64,000 nucleotides of DNA from Nitrobacter hamburgensis X14 (GTDB taxonomy: Bacteria; Pseudomonadota; Alphaproteobacteria; Rhizobiales; Xanthobacteraceae). Every line of letters starts with the position of its first letter. Position 1 is the first letter of the stretch. The stretch spans positions 3,954,001 to 4,018,000 of the forward strand of contig NC_007964.1 in NCBI RefSeq assembly GCF_000013885.1. The letters run 5' to 3'. Shown here piece after piece: positions 1-9,191 of the stretch. The notes under the pieces were generated by a model. The model saw only the letters and a program-made list of their open reading frames with translations. It was not told the origin of the DNA and made no database searches. Position numbers and translations under genes: made by a program.

Positions 1-1
1 G

Positions 2-973
2 AACTCCTGCAGCCTCGTCGATTGCTGGCGCTTCACCGACACGGACATGCTGATCCACGCGCTGCCGATCTATCACACCCATGGACTGTTCGTGGCGATC
101 AACGTCACGCTGTTCGCGCGCGCCTCGATGATTTTCTTGCCGAAGTTCGATCCCGACCTCGTCATCAGGCTGATGGCGCGCGCCACCGTGCTGATGGGCG
201 TGCCGACCTTCTACACCCGTCTGCTGCAAAATCCGGCGCTGACGAAGGAATCGACCCGCTATATGCGGCTGTTCATTTCCGGCTCGGCGCCGCTGCTCGC
301 CGACACCCACCGCGAGTGGTCGGCCCGCACCGGCCATGCCGTGCTCGAACGCTACGGCATGACCGAGACCGGCATGAACACCTCGAACCCCTATGACGGC
401 GATCGCGTGCCCGGTGCCGTCGGCCGCGCGCTGCGAGGGGTCTCCGTTCGCGTCACCGATCCGGAAACCGGCAAGGAACTGCCGCGCGAGACCATCGGCA
501 TGATCGAGGTCAAGGGTCCGAACGTGTTCAAGGGCTACTGGCGGATGCCGGAGAAGACCAGGGCTGAATTCCGCTCCGACGGCTTCTTCATCACCGGCGA
601 CATCGGCAAGATCGACGGCGAGGATCACGTGCACATTCTCGGCCGCGGCAAGGACCTCGTGATCTCAGGCGGCTTCAATGTCTACCCGAAAGAAATCGAA
701 GGCGAGATCGACGCCCTGCCGGGCGTGGTCGAGACCGCCGTCATCGGCGTGCCGCACGCAGACTTCGGCGAAGGCGTCACCGCGGTCGTAGTCTGCAACA
801 AGGACGCCGATATCAGCGAGGCCAAGGTGCTCGGCGCGCTCGACGGCCGGCTGGCGAAGTTCAAGATGCCGAAGCGCGTGATTTTTGTCGACGCGCTGCC
901 ACGTAACGCCATGGGCAAGGTGCAGAAGAATATTCTGCGCGACACCTATGCCGGCCTCTACAGGAGAAGCTAA
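2..973 (+). CDS. matB: Malonyl-CoA synthetase, 3' part (5' end outside window)
   Basis: Partial acyl-adenylate-forming enzyme that would join malonate to CoA using ATP. The reading frame is open from base 2, so roughly the first third is missing. Visible ANL-superfamily motifs: YGMTETGM (adenine-binding A5), ITGDIG, the hinge and A8 region GRGKDLVISGGFNVYPKEIE, and the C-terminal catalytic lysine context PRNAMGKVQKN. The Rhodopseudomonas MatB family is about 500 residues, which fits the missing N-terminus. A general acyl-CoA synthetase is the alternative, but the ALPIYHTHGLF and hinge sequences look MatB-like. Confidence 0.85.
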   Translation, partial: NSCSLVDCWRFTDTDMLIHALPIYHTHGLFVAINVTLFARASMIFLPKFDPDLVIRLMARATVLMGVPTFYTRLLQNPALTKESTRYMRLFISGSAPLLADTHREWSARTGHAVLERYGMTETGMNTSNPYDGDRVPGAVGRALRGVSVRVTDPETGKELPRETIGMIEVKGPNVFKGYWRMPEKTRAEFRSDGFFITGDIGKIDGEDHVHILGRGKDLVISGGFNVYPKEIEGEIDALPGVVETAVIGVPHADFGEGVTAVVVCNKDADISEAKVLGALDGRLAKFKMPKRVIFVDALPRNAMGKVQKNILRDTYAGLYRRS

Positions 974-1046
974 AGCGTTTTCGAGCGAAGCATGTCCTCG
1001 GGCTTGACCCGAGGATGGGCACCGGTTCGCGTGAAGAAAACGCGTT
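972..1046. repeat. Nested palindromic repeat after matB
   Basis: The outer arms AAGCGTTTTC (from 973) and GAAAACGCGTT (to about 1046) form an inverted repeat. Between them sits a second palindrome, TCCTCGGGCTTGACCCGAGGA at 995-1015, whose core GGGCTTGACCC recurs at 35765 and, reversed, at 35812. It looks like one repeat family inserted in another. It could also act as a 3' structure for matB; there is no T-tract, so I do not call a terminator. The stretch 1047-1165 holds nothing I recognise. Confidence 0.6.
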
Positions 1047-1165
1047 AATTCAAAACCATAGAGCCGCTTATGCGATCGAGGCCGATAACCTGCCGTGCTG
1101 GATGCTCGACACCAAACATAACGGCATGGCGTTTGTCGCGCTGGCCTGTCTGCTCTCGACCGTTT

Positions 1166-2665
1166 TTAAAGATGACCTGGCGCTGCGTCTCTGTTCAGGG
1201 ATACAGTCCGCTCCGGTACCCATCCCCCGCCCAGCGCCTGAAACAAACTGCTGGCGGCGAGCAGCTTCGTCAGCCGCACCTGCACCAGCACATTCTCGGC
1301 GGTGAAAAGGGTTTGCTCCGTCTGCAGAACGGTCAGGAGATTGACCGTGCCGCCACGAAATTGCGTTTCCGAGACTTCGAAAGCTTTGCGGGAGGCCGAC
1401 ACTACATCATTTTGCAGCCGCTCCTGCAGCGTATATTGCTGAAGCGCGACGAGCGCTTTTTCAACATCGGCGAAGGCCGAGAGTACGGCTTTGCGATAGG
1501 CTTGCAGATACTGAAGCTGCAAGCCCTTGGCCTGCTTCAATTGGCTTTCCAGAAGAAAGCCGTCGAAGATCGGCTGGGTCAGGCTTGCGGCGAGCGTGTA
1601 GTACCACGCGCCCGGCCCGAACAACGCCGCAAGCGCCGCGCTTTGCGATCCGGTTTGACCGGTGAGCTGGATTTGCGGAAAGAACGCGGCCCGCGCCGCC
1701 TCGACGCTGAAGTTGGAGGATGCAAGTTGCGCTTCGGCCTGGCGGATGTCCGGTCGCTGATACAGCAGTTCCGAAGGCAGGCCCGGCGTGACGCGCGGAA
1801 CCGTGATTTGCGTCGTCGCTCCGCCGCTCACCTTGAAGTTCGCGGGCGCGCGCGCAACGAGGACCGCGAGCGCGGCGATATTCTGCCGCAAGGTCACCTG
1901 CAGCGGAGGAATGGCGGCCCGCTGGGTCGCCACCAGCGCTTCCTGTTGCGACAGGTCGAGTTGCGACGCCGTTCCGCCGGCGAACTGTTTCTTGATCAGT
2001 TCCAGAATCCGTTCCGCCGCCGCCAGATTCCGACGGACGACGCGGAGTTGATCCTGGGCCGCCAGTATCTGGAAATAGGTGTTGGCGACCGTCACGACCG
2101 TGGTGAGGGTCACGACGTCGCGGTTGTATCGGGCGACCGTCGCATTCTCCTCGGCGGCATAAAGCGTGGCGCGGTTCTTGCCCCAGAAATCGATCATGTA
2201 GCTGGCGGTGAGACCGACATTGTATTGCGAGAACGTGGCCGGAGGGGAGGACACGCCGCCGATCGTGGAGGCCGCGCTGCGCGCCCGCTCGGCCGTTGCC
2301 GTTCCCGTCACCGACGGCAACAAGGGAGCGCCCGCGATGCCCGCTTGCGCGTCGGCCTGGATGATCTGCGCATAGGCGACAGCGATATCGAGGTTGGCGG
2401 TTTGCGCGGCTTCCATCAGCGACGTCAGTTCCTTGGAACGAAACCCGCGCCACCAGTCCAGCGACGGCACAGCGGCGTCGGGGGCCGCGCGACTTGCCTC
2501 GCGGTATGTCGTCGGGATTTCGAGATTGAGATCGGGTCGCTCGGAGCCGAGGATGCAGCCGGACAATGCCGGGGCGAGCAGCAACACGGAGAAGAAAGAC
2601 GCAAAGCGTGCCTTGCCGCCGAGCCGTTCGATCACAGAAATCGACTTCAACGCAGCGCCGAACAT
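1166..2665 (-). CDS. Outer-membrane efflux lipoprotein (NodT/OprM family)
   Basis: Outer-membrane channel of the tripartite RND pump encoded just upstream. The 499-residue product begins with an N-terminal signal ending in a lipobox (LAPALSGC), so it should be a lipoprotein. The two repeated TolC-type halves are visible, with typical phrases such as GFRSKELTSLMEAA, YMIDFWGKNR, LLYQRPDIRQAEAQLAS and GGTVNLLTVLQTEQ. I place the start at the ATG at 2665, preceded on the minus strand by GGGGGCTCA and placing the signal at the N-terminus. An in-frame ATG at 2767 would add 34 unlikely residues ahead of it. Last gene of the four-gene mdtABC-like operon. Confidence 0.9.
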   Translation of the reverse strand: MFGAALKSISVIERLGGKARFASFFSVLLLAPALSGCILGSERPDLNLEIPTTYREASRAAPDAAVPSLDWWRGFRSKELTSLMEAAQTANLDIAVAYAQIIQADAQAGIAGAPLLPSVTGTATAERARSAASTIGGVSSPPATFSQYNVGLTASYMIDFWGKNRATLYAAEENATVARYNRDVVTLTTVVTVANTYFQILAAQDQLRVVRRNLAAAERILELIKKQFAGGTASQLDLSQQEALVATQRAAIPPLQVTLRQNIAALAVLVARAPANFKVSGGATTQITVPRVTPGLPSELLYQRPDIRQAEAQLASSNFSVEAARAAFFPQIQLTGQTGSQSAALAALFGPGAWYYTLAASLTQPIFDGFLLESQLKQAKGLQLQYLQAYRKAVLSAFADVEKALVALQQYTLQERLQNDVVSASRKAFEVSETQFRGGTVNLLTVLQTEQTLFTAENVLVQVRLTKLLAASSLFQALGGGWVPERTVSLNRDAAPGHL

Positions 2666-2790
2666 TGAGCCCCCAAAATCACCTGTCGCAATCGTGTCCC
2701 AGCGCCTCGGCGTCTGCAACAAGGATATCTCCCCCGGTGTCGATATCCTCCGCACTTTTCCGGTCATTGTGGCTGTTGAGGCATCGCCGT

Positions 2791-5700
2791 CTATTCACCC
2801 GGTTGCAGCGGGGCATCGGGGGTCTGTTGCGCAGGCCCGCTTTGCCTGAGGCGCCGGCACCACAGCCGGAATTGGTCGATGTAAAGATAGATAACGGGCG
2901 TCGTATACAGCGTCAGTATTTGGCTCAGGATAAGTCCGCCGACGATGGCGATGCCGAGCGGTCGCCGGAGTTCGCTGCCTTCGCCCATGCCGATCGCAAG
3001 CGGCAGCGCGCCCAGCATGGCGGCCATCGTTGTCATCATGATCGGCCTGAAGCGGAGCAGGCAGGCTTCGTAGATCGCATCGCGCGAGGAAAGGCCCCGC
3101 GCGCGTTCGGCATCGAGAGCGAAATCGATCATCATGATGGCGTTCTTCTTCACGATGCCGATCAGCAGGATCACGCCGATCAGCGACATGATGCTGAACT
3201 CCGTGTTGAACGCCATCAGCGCCAGCAACGCTCCCACGCCCGCGGACGGGAGCGTGGAAAGAATCGTCAGTGGATGAACGTAGCTTTCATACAGAACGCC
3301 GAGAACGATATAGATCGTGATCAGCGCGGCAAGAATGAGATAGGGCTGAGTGCTGAGCGACTCCTGGAACACCTTTGCCGTGCCCTGGAAACTGCCGTGG
3401 ACTGTTGCCGGGACGCCGATCCGGTTCATCGTCGTCTCGATCGTGGCGACGGCCGTGCTCAATGATACGTTTGGCGGAAGGTTGAAGGAAATCGTGTTGG
3501 CGACGAGCAGCCCCTGATGGTTGACCGCGAGCGGCGCCGCGCCTCGTTCGAAATGGGCGACGGCGGACAGCGGGATCATCGTTTCCTGGCCGGTGCTCAC
3601 GGCGGAGCCCGTCGAGGATGCTCCCTTGCCGGTGGCGCCGATCGAGTTGGTGGCGAGGTTCCGGGCCGCGTTTGCATTGGCGGAACTGGCGGAAGCCGAT
3701 TGCCCGCTCGCGACCACCGTACCGACGACGGCGTTGGTCGCCTGCGAGCCGCCGACGGAGCCGCCAGAGGTGCTGATGTAGACATCCTTCAGCGTTTCCG
3801 GATTCTGCCAGTAGCGCGGCGCGACTTCCATAACGACGTGATACTGGTTGCGCGCGACATAGATGGTCGAGACCTGACGCTGGCCGAACGCGTCGTAGAG
3901 CGTGTTGTCGATTTGGCTGACCGTAATCCCCAACCGGGCGGCGGCATCCCGGTCGATCACCAGATTGGACTCGAGCCCCTTGTTCTGCTGGTCGCTGTTG
4001 ACATCGGTCAGGGCGGGCTCGCGCTGAAGCGCGGCCGCTATCTTGGGGGTCCATTCATCGAGTTCTTCCAGCGTCGGACTCTGCAGGGTGTATTGGTATT
4101 GCGCGTTGCTGGCGCGTCCCCCCGCACGAATGTCCTGGACCGCCTGCAGGAAGAGCGTCGCTCCCGGCACGACCGCGAGTTCGCGCCGCAGGCGGCCGAT
4201 GACCTCGTCTGCGGATAACTTTCGCGTTTCGAGAGGCTTCAGCGCGACGAACATGAAGCCGGAATTGATCTGCCCGCCGCCCGTGAATCCGACGGCTGTC
4301 TCGACCGCCGGGTCTTTGGTGATGATCGAGACGAACTGGGTGAGCTTTTTCTGCATCAACTGAAATGAAGTGCTCTGATCCGCCTGGATGATGCCGATCA
4401 GCCGGCCGGTATCCTGCTGTGGGAAGAATCCCTTCGGAATGACGTCGTACAGGTAAAAATTGAGGCCGAGGATCGTGAGCAGAATCATCATCACCGAGCG
4501 CGGGTGCCGCAGCGCAACGTTGAGCGAACGCCGGTAGCCATTCAGCATTGCTGTAAAAACGTGCTCGCTCGCCTGATAGAGCCGCCCATGGCTGCGATCG
4601 GATTGCCTTCGAAGCAGGATGGCGCACATCATCGGCGTGGTCGCCAGCGAGATCGCCAGCGAAATCATGATGGCGATGGAGATCGTCATGGCAAATTCGC
4701 GGAACAGGCGACCGACGATGCCGCCCATCAGCAGGATCGGAATGAAGACGGCGATCAGCGATACGCTCATCGACAGCACGGTGAAGCCGACTTCCCTGGC
4801 GCCCAGCAGGGCGGCATCGAGGCGTGACATGCCGGCTTCGAGATGGCGCGTGATGTTTTCGAGGACCACGATGGCGTCGTCCACGACGAAACCGGTCGCG
4901 ACCGTCAGCGCCATGAGCGAGAGGTTGTCGAGGCTGTAGCCCATCAGATACATGACGGCGAAAGTCGCGACCAGCGACACCGACACCGCGACGACGGGAA
5001 TCAGCGTCGCGCGGCCGTTCCGCAAAAATGCGAAGACCACCACAACGACGAGAAAGATGGCGATCAGCAGCGTGATTTCGACATCCCGCAACGACGACCG
5101 GATGGTCGTCGAACGATCGACGGCGATATCGAGGTCGATGGCTGGCGAGACCGAAGCCCGCAATTGCGGCATCAACGCTGTCACCCGATCGACTATACCG
5201 ATGATGTTGCGGCCGGGTTGCCGGTAAAGCACAAGAAGGACAGCCGGCTTGCCGTTGGCGAGACCCGCATTGCGGAGATTCTCGACCGAGTCGGATACCT
5301 CGCCGACGTCAGAGAGGCGAACCGCCGCCCCGTTGCGGTAGGCGATGATCAGCGGCTTGTATTGCTCCGCCGCGTTAGCCTGATCGTTGGCGTAGATCTG
5401 GTAGCGCTGGGCGCCGACGTCGATGCCGCCTTTCGGGCTGTGTGCGTTGGCGCTGGCGAGCGCGGCCCGCACATCCTCAAGACCGATGCCGTATTTGTAG
5501 AGCGCCTGCGGGACGAGTTCGACCCTGACGGCAGGCAACGAACTGCCGCCCACGACCACTTCGCCGATTCCCTCGACCTGGGAGAGCTTTTGCGACAGCA
5601 CCGTGGATGCGGCGTCATAGAGCTGACCACGCGACAGGGTGTCGGACGTCAGCGTCAGCACCATGATGGGGGCGTCGGCGGGATTGACCTTGCGGTAGGT

Positions 5701-6081
5701 CGGGTTTGCTCGCAGGCTGGTCGGCAAGTCCGCACGGGCGGCATTGATGGCGGCCTGCACGTCGCGCGCCGCGCCGTTGATGTCGCGGCTCAATCCGAAT
5801 TGCAGCGTGATGCGCGTCGACCCCGCCGTGCTCGACGAGGTCATCTCGGTGACATCGGCGATCTGACCGAGATGGCGCTCGAGCGGGCTGGCGACCGTGG
5901 TGGCCACATCCTGCGGGCTGGCCCCCGGCAAGGTCGCCTGGACCAGGATGGTCGGGAACTCGACCTCCGGCAGCGGGGATACCGGAAGCTGAAAAAAGGC
6001 GACCACGCCTACCGCCGCGAGCCCGAACGTGAGCAGGGTCGTCGCGACCGGGCGGCGGATGAAGGGGCTCGACAGACTCAT
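2791..6081 (-). CDS. mdtC: RND efflux pump subunit, MdtC/MuxC type
   Basis: Inner-membrane proton-driven drug exporter, 1096 residues, the usual RND length. The N-terminus MSLSSPFIRRPVATTLL is typical of MdtB/C. TM4 carries GFVVDDAIVVLENI with the adjacent proton-relay aspartates D401 and D402. The start codon at 6081 overlaps the stop of the preceding pump gene as ATGA, so the two are translationally coupled. MdtB and MdtC are known to form a heterotrimer. Residues near 890-930 form a Gly/Ala/Ser-rich insertion (many A, S, T, G) that is longer than I would expect in this family. Confidence 0.92.
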   Translation of the reverse strand: MSLSSPFIRRPVATTLLTFGLAAVGVVAFFQLPVSPLPEVEFPTILVQATLPGASPQDVATTVASPLERHLGQIADVTEMTSSSTAGSTRITLQFGLSRDINGAARDVQAAINAARADLPTSLRANPTYRKVNPADAPIMVLTLTSDTLSRGQLYDAASTVLSQKLSQVEGIGEVVVGGSSLPAVRVELVPQALYKYGIGLEDVRAALASANAHSPKGGIDVGAQRYQIYANDQANAAEQYKPLIIAYRNGAAVRLSDVGEVSDSVENLRNAGLANGKPAVLLVLYRQPGRNIIGIVDRVTALMPQLRASVSPAIDLDIAVDRSTTIRSSLRDVEITLLIAIFLVVVVVFAFLRNGRATLIPVVAVSVSLVATFAVMYLMGYSLDNLSLMALTVATGFVVDDAIVVLENITRHLEAGMSRLDAALLGAREVGFTVLSMSVSLIAVFIPILLMGGIVGRLFREFAMTISIAIMISLAISLATTPMMCAILLRRQSDRSHGRLYQASEHVFTAMLNGYRRSLNVALRHPRSVMMILLTILGLNFYLYDVIPKGFFPQQDTGRLIGIIQADQSTSFQLMQKKLTQFVSIITKDPAVETAVGFTGGGQINSGFMFVALKPLETRKLSADEVIGRLRRELAVVPGATLFLQAVQDIRAGGRASNAQYQYTLQSPTLEELDEWTPKIAAALQREPALTDVNSDQQNKGLESNLVIDRDAAARLGITVSQIDNTLYDAFGQRQVSTIYVARNQYHVVMEVAPRYWQNPETLKDVYISTSGGSVGGSQATNAVVGTVVASGQSASASSANANAARNLATNSIGATGKGASSTGSAVSTGQETMIPLSAVAHFERGAAPLAVNHQGLLVANTISFNLPPNVSLSTAVATIETTMNRIGVPATVHGSFQGTAKVFQESLSTQPYLILAALITIYIVLGVLYESYVHPLTILSTLPSAGVGALLALMAFNTEFSIMSLIGVILLIGIVKKNAIMMIDFALDAERARGLSSRDAIYEACLLRFRPIMMTTMAAMLGALPLAIGMGEGSELRRPLGIAIVGGLILSQILTLYTTPVIYLYIDQFRLWCRRLRQSGPAQQTPDAPLQPGE

Positions 6082-9000
6082 GGCTCGATTCCGTCTGCCG
6101 TCGGACGGCTGCTGGATGACTGCCCGGACATGCGCAACGAGAGGCGATCGAACCAGAGATAGATGACGGGTGTGGTGAACAAGGTCAGCAACTGGCTGAC
6201 CAGCAGGCCACCGACGATGGAGATACCAAGGGGGTGCCGCAGTTCGGAGCCGGCGCCGGTGCCGAGCATCAGCGGCAGGGCACCCAGCACCGCGGCCATC
6301 GTCGTCATCAGGATGGGGCGGAATCGCAACAGGCACGCTTGATAGATCGCCTCGCGCGGCGGCCTGCCTTCATTCCGTTCGGCATCGAGCGCGAAATCGA
6401 TCATCATGATCGCGTTCTTCTTTACGATTCCGATGAGAAGAATGATGCCGATGATCGCGACGATGGTGAGATCCTGGCCGGCCAGCATCAGCGCCAGCAG
6501 TGCGCCAATTCCGGCCGAGGGAAGCGTGGACAGAATGGTGAGCGGATGGATGAAGCTCTCATAGAGAACACCCAGCACGATGTAGACGGTGACAATCGCT
6601 GCGAAGATCAGGAAGATCTGATTTGAGAGCGATGATTGAAACGCCAGTGCGGCTCCCTGAAAACTGCTGATCACGCTGGCCGGGAGTCCGACATCGAGCT
6701 GCGCCTGTTTGATCGCAGACACCGCCTCGCCCAGCGACGCGCCCGGAGCAAGGTTGAACGAGATCGTGGTTGCAGGAAACTGTCCGAGATGAGAGACCTG
6801 CAGCGGCGCGGTTTCCTCCCGAATTTTCGCGAGCACCGAGAGCGGGACCGGCGCGCCGCCGACCGAGGAGGGAAGATAGATCGCGGACAGCGATTGCAGC
6901 GACGTTTGAAGCGACGGATCGGCTTCCAGAATGACGCGATACTGGTTGGAGTTCGTGAAAATCGTCGAGACGATCCGCTGTCCGTATGAATCGTAAAGCG
7001 CGTTGTCGATGGTGGCGGGAGTGATGCCGAAACGCGCAGCCTGGTCGCGGTCGATATCGACGAAGACCGCGAGCCCTTGCGCCGAGATGTCGCTGGTGAC
7101 GTCGGCAAGCTGCGGAAGTGCATTCAATCGATCGATTAGCCTGGGGGTCCATTCGGTCAACTGCGCCGCGTCGGCATCCTGAAGAACGAATTGATACTGT
7201 GTCCTGCTGACGGTGCCCTCGATGGTCAGATCCTGCACCGGTTGCATATACAGCGTGATGCCGGGGAGCGCGGCCGCGCGCTCCTTCAGGCGTTGCATCA
7301 CCGCTGTGATGTTGGATGTGCGCAGATCGTGCGGTTTGAGATTGATCAATATCCGGCCGCTGTTGAGCGTCGTATTGGTCCCGTCCACGCCGATGAACGA
7401 GGACAGGCTGTCGACGTCCGGGTCCTCAAGAATGGCGCTCGCAAGCTTTTGTTGCCGCTCCGCCATCGCGGCGTAGGACACCGATTGCGGCGCTTCGGAA
7501 ATCGCCTGGATGACGCCCGTGTCCTGAAGCGGAAAGAACCCCTTGGGAATGATAACGTAGAGTGCCCCTGTGAGTACGAAGGTGCCCAGCGCCACCAGCA
7601 GCACGAACGTCTGGCGATCGAGCACCCAATTGAGAGCGCGGCCGTAAGCCGCGATCAGCCGATCGGAGCCTTCGCGGCTGTAGCGCTGGAACAGGTTCTC
7701 GCGATCATCCGCCGCGGCTTTCAGAAGCTTGGCGCAGGCCATCGGCACCAGCGTGAGCGAGACCACGCCAGAGATGAGTATGGTGACCGACAGGGTGATG
7801 GCAAATTCCCGGAACAGCCGGCCAACCACATCGCCCATGAACAGCAGCGGAATCAGCACCGCGATCAGCGAGACGGTGAGGGAGATGATCGTAAAGCCGA
7901 TCTGTTCCGAGCCGCGCAGGGCAGCCTGCAACGGTGTTTCCCCCTGTTCGATATAGCGCGAAATATTTTCGATAACGACAATGGCGTCGTCGACCACGAA
8001 ACCGGTCGCGATAGTGAGCGCCATCAAGGACAGATTATTGAGACTGAAGCCGAACAGATACATTGCACCGAGCGTGCCGACTAACGAAAGCGGCACCGAG
8101 AGGCTCGGAATTAGGGTCGCCCGCGCGCTGCGCAGGAAGACGAATATCACCAGCACGACCAGGATCACCGCGAGCGTAAGCTCGTATTCGACATCCCGTA
8201 CCGATGCACGAATGGTGACGGTGCGGTCGGTGAGAACGGCGACGTTGATCGCGGTGGGGAGCGAGGCCTGGAGCTGCGGCAGCAGATCCTTGACCCCCTG
8301 CGCCACGGAAATCACATTGGCGCCCGGCTGCCGCTGAATGTTCAGAATGACTGCCGGAACCTTGTTCATCCAGGCGCCGAGCTTGTCGTTCTGCGCGCCA
8401 TCGACCACATCGCCGATATCGCTCAGCCGTACCGGAGAACCGTTCTTGTAGGCGACGATCAACGACTTGTAGTCGGCTGCGTTCTTGATTTGATCGTTGG
8501 CGTTGATCGTATAGGCGCGCATCGGCCCGTCGAAATTTCCTTTCGGCGTATTGATGTTGGCATTGCCGAGCGTGGTACGGAGATCGTCGATATTCAGGCC
8601 GTAGGCGGCGAGCTTGCGAATGTCGGCACGAACGCGCACGGCCGGTCGCTGCCCGCCGCTGATGCTCACGAGGCCGACACCGGGAAGCTGGGAGATTTTC
8701 TGCGCCAGGCGAGTGTCGGCGAAATCCTCCACCTGCGTCAGCGGCATCGTCGCCGAGGTCAACCCCAGCGTCAGGATCGGCGCGTCGGCCGGATTCACCT
8801 TGGCGTAGATCGGCGGCGCCGGCAGGTCGGCGGGCAGCAGATTACCGGCTGCATTGATGGCAGCCTGCACTTCCTGCTCCGCCACGTCGAGGGAAATGCT
8901 GAGGCCGAATTGCAGCGTGATGACCGATGCGCCGGCGGAACTCACCGAACTCATTTGGTTGAGATTCGGCATCTGGCCGAGTTGCACTTCCAGCGGCGCG

Positions 9001-9191
9001 GTGACGGACGATGTCATGACGTCGGGGCTGGCGCCGGGATAAAAGGTCTGCACCTGGATGGTCGGGTAATCGACTTCGGGGAGCGCTGCGACCGGAAGGA
9101 AGCGAAAAGCGAGCAGGCCCGACAACATGATTGCGACCATGAGCAGCGTGGTTGCCACTGGCCGCAAAATGAAGGGTCGCGATGGGCTCAT
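6078..9191 (-). CDS. mdtB: RND efflux pump subunit, MdtB/MuxB type
   Basis: Partner of the MdtC-type subunit in a heteromeric RND transporter. The 1037-residue product starts MSPSRPFILRPVATTLL and has twelve expected membrane helices with two large periplasmic loops. The TM4 motif GFVVDDAIVVIENI includes the paired aspartates D401 and D402. Both ends overlap neighbours by ATGA (with the adaptor gene at 9188-9191 and with mdtC at 6078-6081). Full length, no frameshift seen. Confidence 0.92.
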   Translation of the reverse strand: MSPSRPFILRPVATTLLMVAIMLSGLLAFRFLPVAALPEVDYPTIQVQTFYPGASPDVMTSSVTAPLEVQLGQMPNLNQMSSVSSAGASVITLQFGLSISLDVAEQEVQAAINAAGNLLPADLPAPPIYAKVNPADAPILTLGLTSATMPLTQVEDFADTRLAQKISQLPGVGLVSISGGQRPAVRVRADIRKLAAYGLNIDDLRTTLGNANINTPKGNFDGPMRAYTINANDQIKNAADYKSLIVAYKNGSPVRLSDIGDVVDGAQNDKLGAWMNKVPAVILNIQRQPGANVISVAQGVKDLLPQLQASLPTAINVAVLTDRTVTIRASVRDVEYELTLAVILVVLVIFVFLRSARATLIPSLSVPLSLVGTLGAMYLFGFSLNNLSLMALTIATGFVVDDAIVVIENISRYIEQGETPLQAALRGSEQIGFTIISLTVSLIAVLIPLLFMGDVVGRLFREFAITLSVTILISGVVSLTLVPMACAKLLKAAADDRENLFQRYSREGSDRLIAAYGRALNWVLDRQTFVLLVALGTFVLTGALYVIIPKGFFPLQDTGVIQAISEAPQSVSYAAMAERQQKLASAILEDPDVDSLSSFIGVDGTNTTLNSGRILINLKPHDLRTSNITAVMQRLKERAAALPGITLYMQPVQDLTIEGTVSRTQYQFVLQDADAAQLTEWTPRLIDRLNALPQLADVTSDISAQGLAVFVDIDRDQAARFGITPATIDNALYDSYGQRIVSTIFTNSNQYRVILEADPSLQTSLQSLSAIYLPSSVGGAPVPLSVLAKIREETAPLQVSHLGQFPATTISFNLAPGASLGEAVSAIKQAQLDVGLPASVISSFQGAALAFQSSLSNQIFLIFAAIVTVYIVLGVLYESFIHPLTILSTLPSAGIGALLALMLAGQDLTIVAIIGIILLIGIVKKNAIMMIDFALDAERNEGRPPREAIYQACLLRFRPILMTTMAAVLGALPLMLGTGAGSELRHPLGISIVGGLLVSQLLTLFTTPVIYLWFDRLSLRMSGQSSSSRPTADGIEP

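Noticed and set aside
1070..2668. Long plus-strand frame opposite the efflux lipoprotein gene
   Set aside because: It is the antisense shadow of a GC-rich gene with clear lipobox and TolC motifs on minus; its translation has no family features.
4843..6162. 439-codon plus frame opposite the MdtC-type pump
   Set aside because: Antisense shadow rich in Arg, His and Asp; the minus frame is a full RND protein.
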